Below, one piece after another: positions 1-7,711 of a stretch of 64,000 nt of DNA. The notes beneath the pieces were generated by a model. It made no database searches. It saw nothing but the letters and a program-made list of their open reading frames with translations, and was not told the DNA's origin. Where the stretch lies: the NCBI GenBank assembly GCA_030018495.1, contig JASEFS010000006.1, positions 62,001 through 126,000 of the forward strand, in the 5' to 3' direction. The position numbers were made by a program, and so were the translations under genes. Position 1 is the first letter of the stretch. Each line of letters starts with the position of its first letter. This stretch comes from Deltaproteobacteria bacterium (GTDB lineage: Bacteria > Desulfobacterota > Desulfobaccia > Desulfobaccales > 0-14-0-80-60-11).

Positions 1-852
1 ATGGCGCAGCATATACGACGTGGTGCGGTCCACCTTGGTGGGGTCTTTGCCCGAAAACGCGCCGCCGCCGTGGTAGCCGCGGCCCCCGTAGGTGTCCACG
101 ATGATTTTCCGGCCCGTCATGCCGCAGTCGGCCAGCGGCCCGCCCACCACAAAGCGGCCGGTGGTGTTCACCAGATAGCGGGGGTTATCCCGGCGGAGAT
201 GTTCCGGTATGGTCTTCTTGATCACTTCCTCAATGATGGCTTCTTTAAGGTCTTCATACTTTACTTCCGGGTTGTGCTGAGCCGCAATGACCACCGTGTG
301 CACCGCTACGGGCGTGCCGTTTTCATAGCGCACCGTGACCTGGGTCTTGCCATCCGGACGCAGAAAGGGCAGAGTGCCGTCCTTGCGCACTTTGGCCAGA
401 CGCTCGGCCAAGCGGTGGGCATACCAGATGGGCATGGGCATGTAGTTTTCCGTGGAATCGGAGGCATAGCCGAACATGAGCCCCTGGTCGCCGGCCCCCT
501 GCTCAGGGGTAAGACCCCGGCCCTCCACGCCCTGGGCGATATCCGGGGACTGCCGGTCAATGGAGGTGAGTACCGCACAGGTCTCCCAGTCAAAACCCAC
601 GGAAGAGTCGTTGTAGCCGATCTCCTTGATGGTTTCCCGGACGATGGCCGGCATCTCCACCACCGCAGACGTGGTGATTTCGCCGGCGATGAGCGCCAAA
701 CCGGTGGTTACCAGGGTTTCGCAGGCGACTCGGGAGAATTTGTCCTGCGCAATGATGGCATCTAAAATGGCATCGGAAATCTGGTCCGCAACCTTGTCGG
801 GATGGCCTTCGGTTACGGATTCCGAAGTGAAGAGAAAATCTGTCTTGGACAT
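1..852 (-). CDS. metK: S-adenosylmethionine synthetase (3' end missing)
   Basis: Makes S-adenosylmethionine from methionine and ATP in the cytoplasm. The reading frame starts at the ATG at 852 with an AGAGGA ribosome site about ten bases upstream and is open to the window edge, giving 284 of roughly 385 residues. The N-terminus carries [13 protein letters not shown], the substrate-binding signature of MetK, followed by a well-conserved [12 protein letters not shown] block and, near the window edge, the [18 protein letters not shown] region. It lies downstream of panC-panD on the same strand but 205 bp away, so it may have its own promoter. No SAM-sensing riboswitch was recognised in that gap. 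Identity is secure; the C-terminal third is outside the window. Confidence 0.97.
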   Translation of the reverse strand, partial: MSKTDFLFTSESVTEGHPDKVADQISDAILDAIIAQDKFSRVACETLVTTGLALIAGEITTSAVVEMPAIVRETIKEIGYNDSSVGFDWETCAVLTSIDRQSPDIAQGVEGRGLTPEQGAGDQGLMFGYASDSTENYMPMPIWYAHRLAERLAKVRKDGTLPFLRPDGKTQVTVRYENGTPVAVHTVVIAAQHNPEVKYEDLKEAIIEEVIKKTIPEHLRRDNPRYLVNTTGRFVVGGPLADCGMTGRKIIVDTYGGRGYHGGGAFSGKDPTKVDRTTSYMLRH

Positions 853-1057
853 GCTTTTAAGGTCCTCTTTGATGTGAATAGGCTGTCAGGAGAGCCGTGG
901 TTAAACTATAAACTTATCGTAAATTCGTGGAAAAAAGACAAGGTTTTTTCAAAAAAAGTTTAGCTTTTTTAAAGAGGGGTAACCGCCGGGGGCCAAAAGG
1001 CGGAACTTCACCCTGCCCTTTAGAATCGCGGAAGAAGCCGAATAGGCGGTGGAGTTT

Positions 1058-1432
1058 TCAGGAGGCTTTTTTAACCGCCAGGAGCTCCTTGGGCCGGTTG
1101 CGTTCGTCCACCAGGACGATTTTCGGAGCGTGCTGGCTGATCTCTTCAGCCGTATATTTGGCAAAGGTGGTGACGATGATCAGGTCGCCGGGGTGCCCCT
1201 TGCGGGCCGCGGCCCCGTTCAGGCACATGACGCCGCTGCCTGCTTCACCTTCGATGGCGTAGGTCTCAAAGCGTTCGCCGTTGTTGATGTTATAAACGTG
1301 CACCATTTCGTAGGGCAGGATGTCGGCCAGGCGCAGCAGGTTGGCGTCGATGGTCAGCGAGCCTTCATAGGTCAGGTTGGCTTCCGTGACGGTGGCCCGA
1401 TGGATTTTGGATTTCAGCATCATACGCAGCAT
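1058..1432 (-). CDS. panD: Aspartate 1-decarboxylase
   Basis: Converts L-aspartate to beta-alanine for pantothenate synthesis. The 124-residue product has the usual length. The self-processing site Tyr-Glu-Gly-Ser is at residues 22-25 (Gly24-Ser25), where the family cleaves itself and turns Ser25 into the catalytic pyruvoyl group. The NGAAAR segment of the active site is also present. The start at 1432 was chosen because MLRMML aligns with the Escherichia coli N-terminus. The gene overlaps the end of panC by 13 bp, which implies translational coupling. Its product, beta-alanine, is the co-substrate of PanC. Confidence 0.96.
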   Translation of the reverse strand: MLRMMLKSKIHRATVTEANLTYEGSLTIDANLLRLADILPYEMVHVYNINNGERFETYAIEGEAGSGVMCLNGAAARKGHPGDLIIVTTFAKYTAEEISQHAPKIVLVDERNRPKELLAVKKAS

Positions 1433-2283
1433 GGTTTGGACTCCACAAGCAAGGCGTTGTCAATGAGGCGGGTGTTGCCCACCCAGACGGCCAGAGCCAG
1501 GCGGGCTTCGCCCCGGACGGCCGGCACCTCCGCCAGCGTCTCCGGGTCCACCAAGGCCAGGTAGTCAATACGAGTGTGGGGGGTTTGAGAAATCACCTGT
1601 TGCACGACTGCTAAAATTTCCTCCCGGCTGCTTTTGCGGGCGGACACCAGCCGCCGGGCGGCCGTCAGGGCGCGTTGCAGGCACAGGGCGGCTCGGCGCT
1701 CCTCCGGGCTCAAATAGGTGTTGCGGCTGCTCATGGCCAAGCCGTCCTCCTCCCGCACGATGGGCCGGCCCACCACCTTGACGGGCAGATTGAGGTCCGC
1801 GGCCATGCGCCTGATCACCACCAGCTGCTGGTAGTCTTTTTCCCCGAAAATGGCGGTGTGGGGCATGACGATGTTGAACAGCTTGCACACCACGGTGGCC
1901 ACGCCCCGGAAATGGCCGGGCCGGGAGACGCCGCACAGCCCTTTGGCCGCGTCTCCCACCTCCACGTACGTCTGATAATCCGGCGGGTACATCTGTTCCG
2001 CCGTGGGTGTGAAGAGAACGTCAACCCCCACCTGACGAGCCAGGGCCGCGTCCCGCTCCAGGTCACGGGGGTAGCGGTCCAGGTCCTCCGCGGGGCCGAA
2101 TTGGGCGGGGTTGACGAAGAGGCTGACAACGACTTTGTCGCCCACCTTGCGGCCGTACTCCATGAGGCTCAGGTGCCCCTGATGGAAGTAGCCCATGGTG
2201 GGCACAAACGCGATGGACAGACCCTGGGCCCGCCACTGTTGCGCCCGCTCCTGCATGTCCCGGGGATCGGCGACGATATCCAT
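1420..2283 (-). CDS. panC: Pantothenate synthetase
   Basis: Joins pantoate and beta-alanine with ATP to give pantothenate. The 287-residue protein shows the class I adenylate-forming signatures: [10 protein letters not shown] near the N-terminus (HxGH motif), [18 protein letters not shown] and the SSRN loop that stands in for KMSKS. I start it at the ATG at 2283, which gives [10 protein letters not shown]; an in-frame GTG at 2322 would add 13 residues unlike the family. A GGGG stretch precedes the ATG. It is the first gene of a panC-panD pair and has a good promoter candidate about 100 bp upstream. panB is not in the window. Confidence 0.96.
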   Translation of the reverse strand: MDIVADPRDMQERAQQWRAQGLSIAFVPTMGYFHQGHLSLMEYGRKVGDKVVVSLFVNPAQFGPAEDLDRYPRDLERDAALARQVGVDVLFTPTAEQMYPPDYQTYVEVGDAAKGLCGVSRPGHFRGVATVVCKLFNIVMPHTAIFGEKDYQQLVVIRRMAADLNLPVKVVGRPIVREEDGLAMSSRNTYLSPEERRAALCLQRALTAARRLVSARKSSREEILAVVQQVISQTPHTRIDYLALVDPETLAEVPAVRGEARLALAVWVGNTRLIDNALLVESKPCCV

Positions 2284-2384
2284 AAAAAACCCCGGACTGA
2301 TTCTCCAGGGTATGAGGGTCACCGCCTTGAGAGTCTCAGTCCGCCTGTTAGACCGGATCCAAGCTCCTAAATTCTTATAACTGA

Positions 2385-2413
2385 TTTGTATAAGGTTGAT
2401 CAGGGAATGTCAA
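2385..2413 (-). promoter_or_regulatory. Sigma70-type promoter of panCD
   Basis: On the minus strand a perfect -35 box TTGACA (2413-2408) is followed after 17 bp by TACAAA (2390-2385), a four-of-six match to the -10 consensus. It points toward panC and would give a leader of about 95 nt. It is in the only non-coding stretch between hyuB and panC. Confidence 0.55.
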
Positions 2414-2449
2414 GAAAATCCTAAAATTCGGCGATAGGCTGAATTCTGC

Positions 2450-4036
2450 TTAATCCTGCGAGGCTCCCCAGCCCCCGCCTCCAGGTGTCCGGATACACAG
2501 GCGGCTGCCGGACGGCAAAGTCAGGTTGACCTTGCCGGGAAGCGGCTGCTCGCCGTGCGGGGTGAGAAGGACGTTCTCCCCGCAGGCCCCCGGCTGCCCG
2601 CGGTTCAAGCCGTAAGGCGCATGGCGCCGGCGCTCGGTGAGCAGGCTGACGGACACTTCCGTCAAAAAGCGGAACTGCCGGATCAGCCCCAGTCCTCCGG
2701 GATGCGCGCCGGCCCCGCCGGAGCCCTCTCTGAGCGCATAGCGCTCCACCATTACCGGGTAGTCGTGCTCCAAAACCTCCACCGGGGTGTTCCGGGTGTT
2801 GGTCATGTGGGAATGCACCCCGGAGAGGCCGGGGCCGGACGGCCCCCCGCCCAGGCCCCCGCCGATGGTCTCATAATAGGTGAATTCCCTCCCGTCCGCG
2901 TCCAGCCCGCCGAAGGCCACATTGTTCATGGTGCCTTGGCTGGCCGCGGGGATGACTTCGGGCAGTGCTCGGGACAGCGCGCCCAAAACCGCGTCCACCA
3001 GGCGCTGGGAGGTTTCCACGTTGCCGGCGGCCACCGGCGCGGGAAACTCCGGGTCAAGCATGCTGCCCTTGCGGGTGATGACCGTCAGGGGCCGGAAGCA
3101 CCCCTGATTGACGGGGAAATCCTCCGCCAGAAGCGACAGAAACACATAAGAGCAGGCCGCCTCCACCACCGGCGGCACCGCGTTGACGCCGCCCTCGGTC
3201 TGGTCGGCGCTCTCGGAGAAATCCAGCACCGCCTCCTCGCCCGAAACGGTTAGTTTCAGACGAATGGCCAGATCCTGGTGTCCATAGCCGTCATCATCCA
3301 GATAATCCGTGAAGTCAAACACACCGTCCGGAATAGCCCGGATGACCTCCCGCGTGGCCCGCTCCGAATAGTCCAGCAGAGCCTGGCTCATGGTCGCGAG
3401 CTTTGCCAGGCCATAGCGCTGCGCCAGGGCCGGGAGACGCTCCAGGCCGCGATTTAAGGCCGCGACCTGGGCGGCCAGGTCCGCCTCGCGCTCTGCGGGC
3501 ACCCGCATGCCGGACAGCAGCTCTTCCCAAAAAGCCTTGTTCAACTCTCCCCGGCGATACAAATAGGTGGGCGGAATAATGACCCCTTCCTCCCGCAAAT
3601 CCCTGGCCAGAGGCATAGAGCCCGGCACGGCGCCGCCCACATCGGCGTGATGGGCCCGGTTGGCCAGATAGAAGGTGGGGCGGGGAGGTCCCCCGGCCCT
3701 CCCCTCAAGATTCTCCAAGTACACCGCTGCGATGAGGGTGATGTCCGGCAGGTGGGTGCCGCCCCAATAGGGGTCGTTCAGGATGAGCACATCGCCGGGG
3801 GCCAAGGGAAATTCGGGCAGAATCCGGGCCATGGTGGCCGGCAGCGCGCCCAGGTGCACCGGGATGTGGGCCGCCTGGGCCAGGAGTTCGCCCCTTTCGG
3901 TAAAGATGGCGCAGGAGTAATCGCGGCGCTCCTTGATGTTAGGGGAAAAGGCGCTTTTGCGCAGGACTATTCCCATCTCTTCGGCCACCGCGGCGAACAG
4001 CTTGTTGAAAATGGTAAGTTCCAGAGCCAGGGTCAT
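2450..4036 (-). CDS. Hydantoinase B/oxoprolinase family protein
   Basis: Resembles the B subunit of ATP-dependent N-methylhydantoinase, oxoprolinase and acetone/acetophenone carboxylase-type enzymes (HyuB family). The 528-residue product has the family marks LNDPYWGGTHLPDI, FYLANRAHHADVGG, a QGTMNN block, a glycine-rich ETIGGGLGGG segment, and a C-terminal RTPGGGGWG. I start it at the ATG at 4036 (MTLALEL), just downstream of the LysR stop; an in-frame upstream extension runs into the LysR gene. These enzymes normally need an A subunit (HyuA) encoded next door, and none is present here, so the substrate cannot be assigned. It follows the LysR gene by 13 bp and is probably co-transcribed with it. 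Confidence 0.9.
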   Translation of the reverse strand: MTLALELTIFNKLFAAVAEEMGIVLRKSAFSPNIKERRDYSCAIFTERGELLAQAAHIPVHLGALPATMARILPEFPLAPGDVLILNDPYWGGTHLPDITLIAAVYLENLEGRAGGPPRPTFYLANRAHHADVGGAVPGSMPLARDLREEGVIIPPTYLYRRGELNKAFWEELLSGMRVPAEREADLAAQVAALNRGLERLPALAQRYGLAKLATMSQALLDYSERATREVIRAIPDGVFDFTDYLDDDGYGHQDLAIRLKLTVSGEEAVLDFSESADQTEGGVNAVPPVVEAACSYVFLSLLAEDFPVNQGCFRPLTVITRKGSMLDPEFPAPVAAGNVETSQRLVDAVLGALSRALPEVIPAASQGTMNNVAFGGLDADGREFTYYETIGGGLGGGPSGPGLSGVHSHMTNTRNTPVEVLEHDYPVMVERYALREGSGGAGAHPGGLGLIRQFRFLTEVSVSLLTERRRHAPYGLNRGQPGACGENVLLTPHGEQPLPGKVNLTLPSGSRLCIRTPGGGGWGASQD

Positions 4037-4049
4037 GAGTCTGTCTGTT

Positions 4050-4961
4050 TTAGGGAAGCGGGTCGGCTTCGGAATCGCCTTCGCCCAGCAGCAGTTGTAT
4101 GAAGGCCTGTTTGTAGGCCGCAATTTCCCGAGCCGGTTTTGTTATAAGGACAATATGACCCGTCTGAAAATAATGGTCAAGCGGGAGAAACACGATGTTT
4201 TCGGGCTTGAGGCTGAGGCGGTCGCCGCTGATGGTGGCAAAGGCGAGGCCCAGACCCAGGCTCACGTAAAGGGCGCTCAACTCCACGTTGGCCGATTCCA
4301 TGACCACCTGATACCGGAGATTCTCCTGGCGAAACATATCCTCCAGCCGTTCGCGCCCGGAATATTCCAGGCTGCGGGGCGGCAAAATCAGGGGATGCCG
4401 GGCTATGGCCTCAAGGCTCACCCTTTCTGTCCGGGTTAGGGGGTGGCCTTCAGGGACCATGATCGCGGTGCGCACCCGGCGCCAGCGAGTGCGCACCAGG
4501 TTTTTGGGGGCCGCGGCTTCCAGCACCAGCCCGAAATCGATATCGCCGCTCTGCACCAGGCGGATGACCTGCCCCTGGGGCCGGTCCAGGATGGTCAACT
4601 CCACATGAGGAAAACGCCTGGCGTACTCCTTGATCGTCGCGGGCAGCAGGTGATAGAGGGTGGTGAAAGGCGCGGCCAGGCGCAGGCGCCCCCCGGGGCG
4701 GCCCAGGAGGTCCTGCATTTCTTCCTTCAGGTGTTCATACCGGGCGAAGGTTTCTTCCGCGAATTTGAAAAGTTTCTCCCCGGCCTGGGTCAGCCGCACC
4801 TGCCGACCCAGGCGCTCGAACAGCCGGCACTGCAGCTCCTCTTCCAGGGCCTTGACTTGCTGGGTCAGGGCGGACTGGGTGCGGAAGGTGGCTTCCGCCG
4901 CCTTGGTGAAACTCCCCAATTTAGCCGTTTGATAAAAGCCTAAAAGCTGCTGCCATTCCAT
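4050..4961 (-). CDS. LysR-family transcriptional regulator
   Basis: A 303-residue LysR-type activator. The N-terminal winged helix runs about residues 1-60 with the typical GSFTKAAEATFRTQSALTQQ helix-turn-helix and a LFERLGRQVRLTQAG wing, followed by a periplasmic-binding-protein-like effector domain (about 90-295). The gene is divergent from the thioesterase/Fe-S operon across a 102-bp AT-rich gap, the classic LysR arrangement, and sits 13 bp upstream of the hydantoinase-B gene. It therefore probably controls one or both of these. The effector is unknown. Confidence 0.93.
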   Translation of the reverse strand: MEWQQLLGFYQTAKLGSFTKAAEATFRTQSALTQQVKALEEELQCRLFERLGRQVRLTQAGEKLFKFAEETFARYEHLKEEMQDLLGRPGGRLRLAAPFTTLYHLLPATIKEYARRFPHVELTILDRPQGQVIRLVQSGDIDFGLVLEAAAPKNLVRTRWRRVRTAIMVPEGHPLTRTERVSLEAIARHPLILPPRSLEYSGRERLEDMFRQENLRYQVVMESANVELSALYVSLGLGLAFATISGDRLSLKPENIVFLPLDHYFQTGHIVLITKPAREIAAYKQAFIQLLLGEGDSEADPLP

Positions 4962-4996
4962 AAGATTATCTGATTCAAATAATAAAAATAATTAAT

Positions 4997-5025
4997 TTTA
5001 CTTATATCATAATCCATTTTATATA
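4997..5025 (+). promoter_or_regulatory. Candidate promoter for the thioesterase operon
   Basis: Within the AT-rich divergent gap 4962-5063, TTTACT (4997-5002) is followed after 17 bp by TATATA (5020-5025), reading toward the thioesterase gene. The -35 box is weak, as expected for an activator-dependent promoter. The same gap must hold the LysR promoter and operator, but AT bias makes individual LysR boxes unsafe to call. Confidence 0.35.
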
Positions 5026-5063
5026 CAAATAAAAAGAAACTTCCCCCCCAACGGAGGTGCATC

Positions 5064-5492
5064 ATGAAGGAAACCCTGCAGCCTGGATTGAGCTTCTCAT
5101 TTACCTATCAGGTGCCGGAACACAAGACCGTGCCCTTTCTCCTGCAGGAATCCGCGGAATTCCAGCAGATGCCCAAGGTGCTGGCCTCGGGGTTCATGAT
5201 CGGGCTGATCGAATGGGCCTGCATCCAGGCCATCAACCCCCACCTGGACTGGCCTCGGGAGCAAACCGTAGGCATCGGTTTTGCTCTTGACCATACCGCG
5301 GCGACGCCGCCGGGACTGACAGTAACCATAAAAGGTGAGCTCCAAAAGGTGGAGGGCCGCAAACTGGTTTTTGCCATAAAGGCTGACGACGGGGTCGATC
5401 AGATTTCTCAAGGCTTTCATGAGCGCTTTGTCATCGACGCGGCCCGGTTCCAGGCCAAGGTCGCGGCCAAAGCCGGCGGCCCGCAAACCTAG
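5064..5492 (+). CDS. FlK-type hotdog thioesterase
   Basis: A 142-residue single-hotdog protein of the fluoroacetyl-CoA thioesterase (FlK) family, expected to hydrolyse an acyl-CoA. The family pattern is clear: VLASGFMIGLIEWA, then VGIGFALDHTAATPPG, an LQKVEGRKLVFAIKADDG strand pair and a C-terminal HERFVID. Aligning by eye, Glu50 and His77 match the FlK catalytic Glu and His. The catalytic Thr42 position is Ser42, which may still act as nucleophile or activator. A strong GGAGG site precedes the ATG at 5064. It is the first gene of an operon with an Fe-S protein and is divergent from a LysR gene. The physiological acyl-CoA is unknown. Confidence 0.85.
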   Translation: MKETLQPGLSFSFTYQVPEHKTVPFLLQESAEFQQMPKVLASGFMIGLIEWACIQAINPHLDWPREQTVGIGFALDHTAATPPGLTVTIKGELQKVEGRKLVFAIKADDGVDQISQGFHERFVIDAARFQAKVAAKAGGPQT

Positions 5493-5522
5493 CGGACGGA
5501 CGGTTAAGCCATGGGAGGCGCC

Positions 5523-6044
5523 ATGCTGTTGTCACACTATCGCATGGAATTCGTGCGGCCCCCCAATCCCTCCGCCCAACATCTCCGCTGTTTTGCGTAC
5601 CTCGACGAGGATATCAGCGCAGCCTTGCCTTTTCTCAACACCGTGGTGAAAGGCTTCCGGTTCAGCCGTCAGCCTCCTTCTTTGACTTTAAAGCTGCCCG
5701 GCAAACTCGTCACCCTCACCGCACGTGAGATCGCCATCAATATGGTGCAAGACCAGGTTGAAGCCGAGAACCTTCTCAGGTGGCTCAAAGACAAGATCAA
5801 CGAGGCTTGGGCCAAGAGGGAGGCGATCGAGCCGACCTTCGAGGCGGCCGCGGCGCCCCGCGTCCTGGATATCCTCAAACTGCTGCCCCAAACCAACTGC
5901 CGGGCCTGCGGCCAGCCTACCTGCATGGTGTTTGCCGTGAGCTTAAGCCAGGGGGAACAAAGCCTCGATGCCTGCGGCGCACTCGATCAGGAAAAGCAGG
6001 AGAAGCTGCGCGGCTATTTAAAGGATTTTCAGATTCAGGCCTGA
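5523..6044 (+). CDS. Small Fe-S cluster protein
   Basis: A 173-residue protein with a C-terminal Fe-S domain of the type found in RnfB and in the corrinoid Fe-S protein of the acetyl-CoA pathway: residues about 115-160 contain TNCRACGQPTC and a fourth Cys in LDACGAL (C-x2-C-x4-C-x16-C), a likely [4Fe-4S] ligand set. The N-terminal ~110 residues match nothing I recognise. I start it at the ATG at 5523 because GGGAGG lies four bases upstream; the ATG at 5511 has no such site. It follows the thioesterase by 30 bp. Its Fe-S domain closely resembles that of the DUF3786 protein at 61976-62782. Its role is unknown. Confidence 0.8.
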   Translation: MLLSHYRMEFVRPPNPSAQHLRCFAYLDEDISAALPFLNTVVKGFRFSRQPPSLTLKLPGKLVTLTAREIAINMVQDQVEAENLLRWLKDKINEAWAKREAIEPTFEAAAAPRVLDILKLLPQTNCRACGQPTCMVFAVSLSQGEQSLDACGALDQEKQEKLRGYLKDFQIQA

Positions 6045-6067
6045 GGCTTGCGGCCTTAAGGCCCTGA

Positions 6068-6099
6068 GGGGAAAGGATGCTCGATCTTTCCCCTTTTTT
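6068..6099 (+). terminator. Rho-independent terminator
   Basis: Perfect 8-bp stem GGGGAAAG (6068-6075) and CTTTCCCC (6086-6093) with a 10-nt loop, followed directly by six T. It ends the thioesterase/Fe-S operon and separates it from the PurD-like gene. Confidence 0.88.
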
Positions 6100-6114
6100 C
6101 GCGCCTTTATTTTA

Positions 6115-6144
6115 TTGAAGGAGACCAAGCCTTATTGGTATAAG
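6115..6144 (+). promoter_or_regulatory. Candidate promoter of the PurD-like gene
   Basis: TTGAAG (6115-6120), an 18-bp spacer, then TATAAG (6139-6144). It lies just after the terminator at 6068-6099 and would start transcription about 30 bp before the ATG at 6184. Confidence 0.5.
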
Positions 6145-6183
6145 AAGCCGAGATACTCAAGAAGGCAGACGCGGGGCGCGACT

Positions 6184-7707
6184 ATGTCGAAGATCAAAAT
6201 CGGCTTTGTGGGGACGGACGGCCGCAGTTTCCTGGCCGCCCTGGAAACCAGCCGGGCCGTGAGCGAGCTTTATCCCGGCGACTATCAGGGCGTGGTGGTC
6301 AGGGGCACCCCGGCCATGCCGGCCTTCGCCGATAAAATGAAGTGGCCGGTGGAATTCCTACCTGTGGCGGAAAACACCGCCGAGGCCTATGGCGACGCTC
6401 TGATTCAGGCTTTTGCTGAGGGGATATTGGACATCGCCATAGTTATGCCGGAACAGCTCATCTTCAACGGCTTGGTGGACAGGGTGGCGGCAGCCGGTTT
6501 CAGCGAACGGCTCATCGGCCTTGACCAGGGGGGCGCGTTCATCGAAGCCGACAAGATCGCCTGCAAAAAACTATGCCGTCAGGCCGGGATTCCGGTGGCG
6601 CCGGAGTGGGCCGAAGTGGATGCCAAAGACTACGGCTCGGTCCTGCGGACAAGTCTTTTGTACCTTCACAACTTCGGGGGCGCGGTCCTCAAGTATCCTT
6701 ACAGCGCCGGGGGCAAAGGAGCCCGGGTGATTCTCAGTACGTGGGAGATCCGGGAGGTTTATGACGGCCTGATAAATGATTATAAGCAGGATTACATCCG
6801 CCTATGCGGCAAAAAGGGCCCTTGGCCGCTTTTGATCGAAGCCCGCATGTCCGGGGTGGAGATCAGCTTCACCATCCTGGTGGACAAGCACGGCAACTAT
6901 CAGATTCTGCCCACCGCGCTGGATTATCCGGAACGCTTCGAAGGCCCGCCGGGCCTGGACAACCCCATCACCGGCGGCATGGGCTCCGTTTCCCCCCACC
7001 CATTGGAGACCCCCGAGCTCATGAGCCTGGCGGAGGAAACCATCGCCCGGCCTCTGATCGCAGCCATGCAAAAGCAGGGCATCCTGCGCCCTTGCGTCCT
7101 CTATCCCGGGTGCTTTGTTTCCTTTGCCGAGAATTTCATCCCTTATGCCATCCGGGTGTGCGAGATAAATATCCGTCCGGGCGAACCGGAGTTTCAACCG
7201 GTGGTGAAGCGCTTGCGCAACCTGGGGCCGCTCCTTGAGGCCGCGACGGCCGGCCGGCTGGACGCGGTCAGGCCGGAAGTCCGGACCGACCAGGTGTCTT
7301 TATGCATGGCGCTGGTGACCGGGCCGGGCGGCCCCAAACAGCAAAAGGGCTATCCCTGGTCGCTGACCAAGGGCGAACCCCTGGAAATGGACTTTGATTA
7401 TTTTGCCAAGAAAGGCATCACTGTGGTGCCTTCCGCCATGGACTTCAATGAAGGCGTGTTCAAATCGGACGGCTCCCGCGTAGCTTTTATGGTGGCCAAC
7501 GCCACCGTCAAGGCCGGCCAAAACCGGGCCAAAGCCGCGGAAACCCTGCGTCAGCGCCTGCTGAGCGCTTATAATAACGGCAAAATTCGGGTGATACCCC
7601 GGGAAGATGAGGCCGGCAACCGCCTGGCCCTGCGCCGGGATGTCGGCCTGCATTACCAGAAAGCGGCTGCTCTTCAGCCTGACTCAACTATCAACAGCTC
7701 GGAGTAA
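6184..7707 (+). CDS. PurD-like ATP-grasp ligase
   Basis: A 507-residue relative of phosphoribosylamine-glycine ligase (PurD). The ATP-grasp part is clear: EADKIACKKLCRQAGIPVAP, VLKYPYSAGGKGARVI, and LDNPITGGMGSVSPHP. However, it is about 80 residues longer than ordinary PurD (~425). The N-terminal GGREHA signature of PurD is replaced by GTDGRSFLAALETSRA. Purine context is absent here, and the neighbours are a LysR, thioesterase and Fe-S protein. It may therefore ligate a different amine and carboxylate. I chose the ATG at 6184 (MSKIKIGFVG), since the longer frame from 6115 starts inside the probable promoter. It ends four bases before the converging kinase gene. Confidence 0.75.
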   Translation: MSKIKIGFVGTDGRSFLAALETSRAVSELYPGDYQGVVVRGTPAMPAFADKMKWPVEFLPVAENTAEAYGDALIQAFAEGILDIAIVMPEQLIFNGLVDRVAAAGFSERLIGLDQGGAFIEADKIACKKLCRQAGIPVAPEWAEVDAKDYGSVLRTSLLYLHNFGGAVLKYPYSAGGKGARVILSTWEIREVYDGLINDYKQDYIRLCGKKGPWPLLIEARMSGVEISFTILVDKHGNYQILPTALDYPERFEGPPGLDNPITGGMGSVSPHPLETPELMSLAEETIARPLIAAMQKQGILRPCVLYPGCFVSFAENFIPYAIRVCEINIRPGEPEFQPVVKRLRNLGPLLEAATAGRLDAVRPEVRTDQVSLCMALVTGPGGPKQQKGYPWSLTKGEPLEMDFDYFAKKGITVVPSAMDFNEGVFKSDGSRVAFMVANATVKAGQNRAKAAETLRQRLLSAYNNGKIRVIPREDEAGNRLALRRDVGLHYQKAAALQPDSTINSSE

Positions 7708-7711
7708 GTAG

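Noticed and set aside
1-765. A 254-codon plus-strand open frame at the left edge
   Set aside because: It is the antisense shadow of metK; the minus-strand frame has the full MetK signatures.
853-1057. SAM riboswitch in front of metK
   Set aside because: No conserved SAM-I, SAM-II or SAM-IV core could be recognised; only an FMN-riboswitch-like fragment is present.
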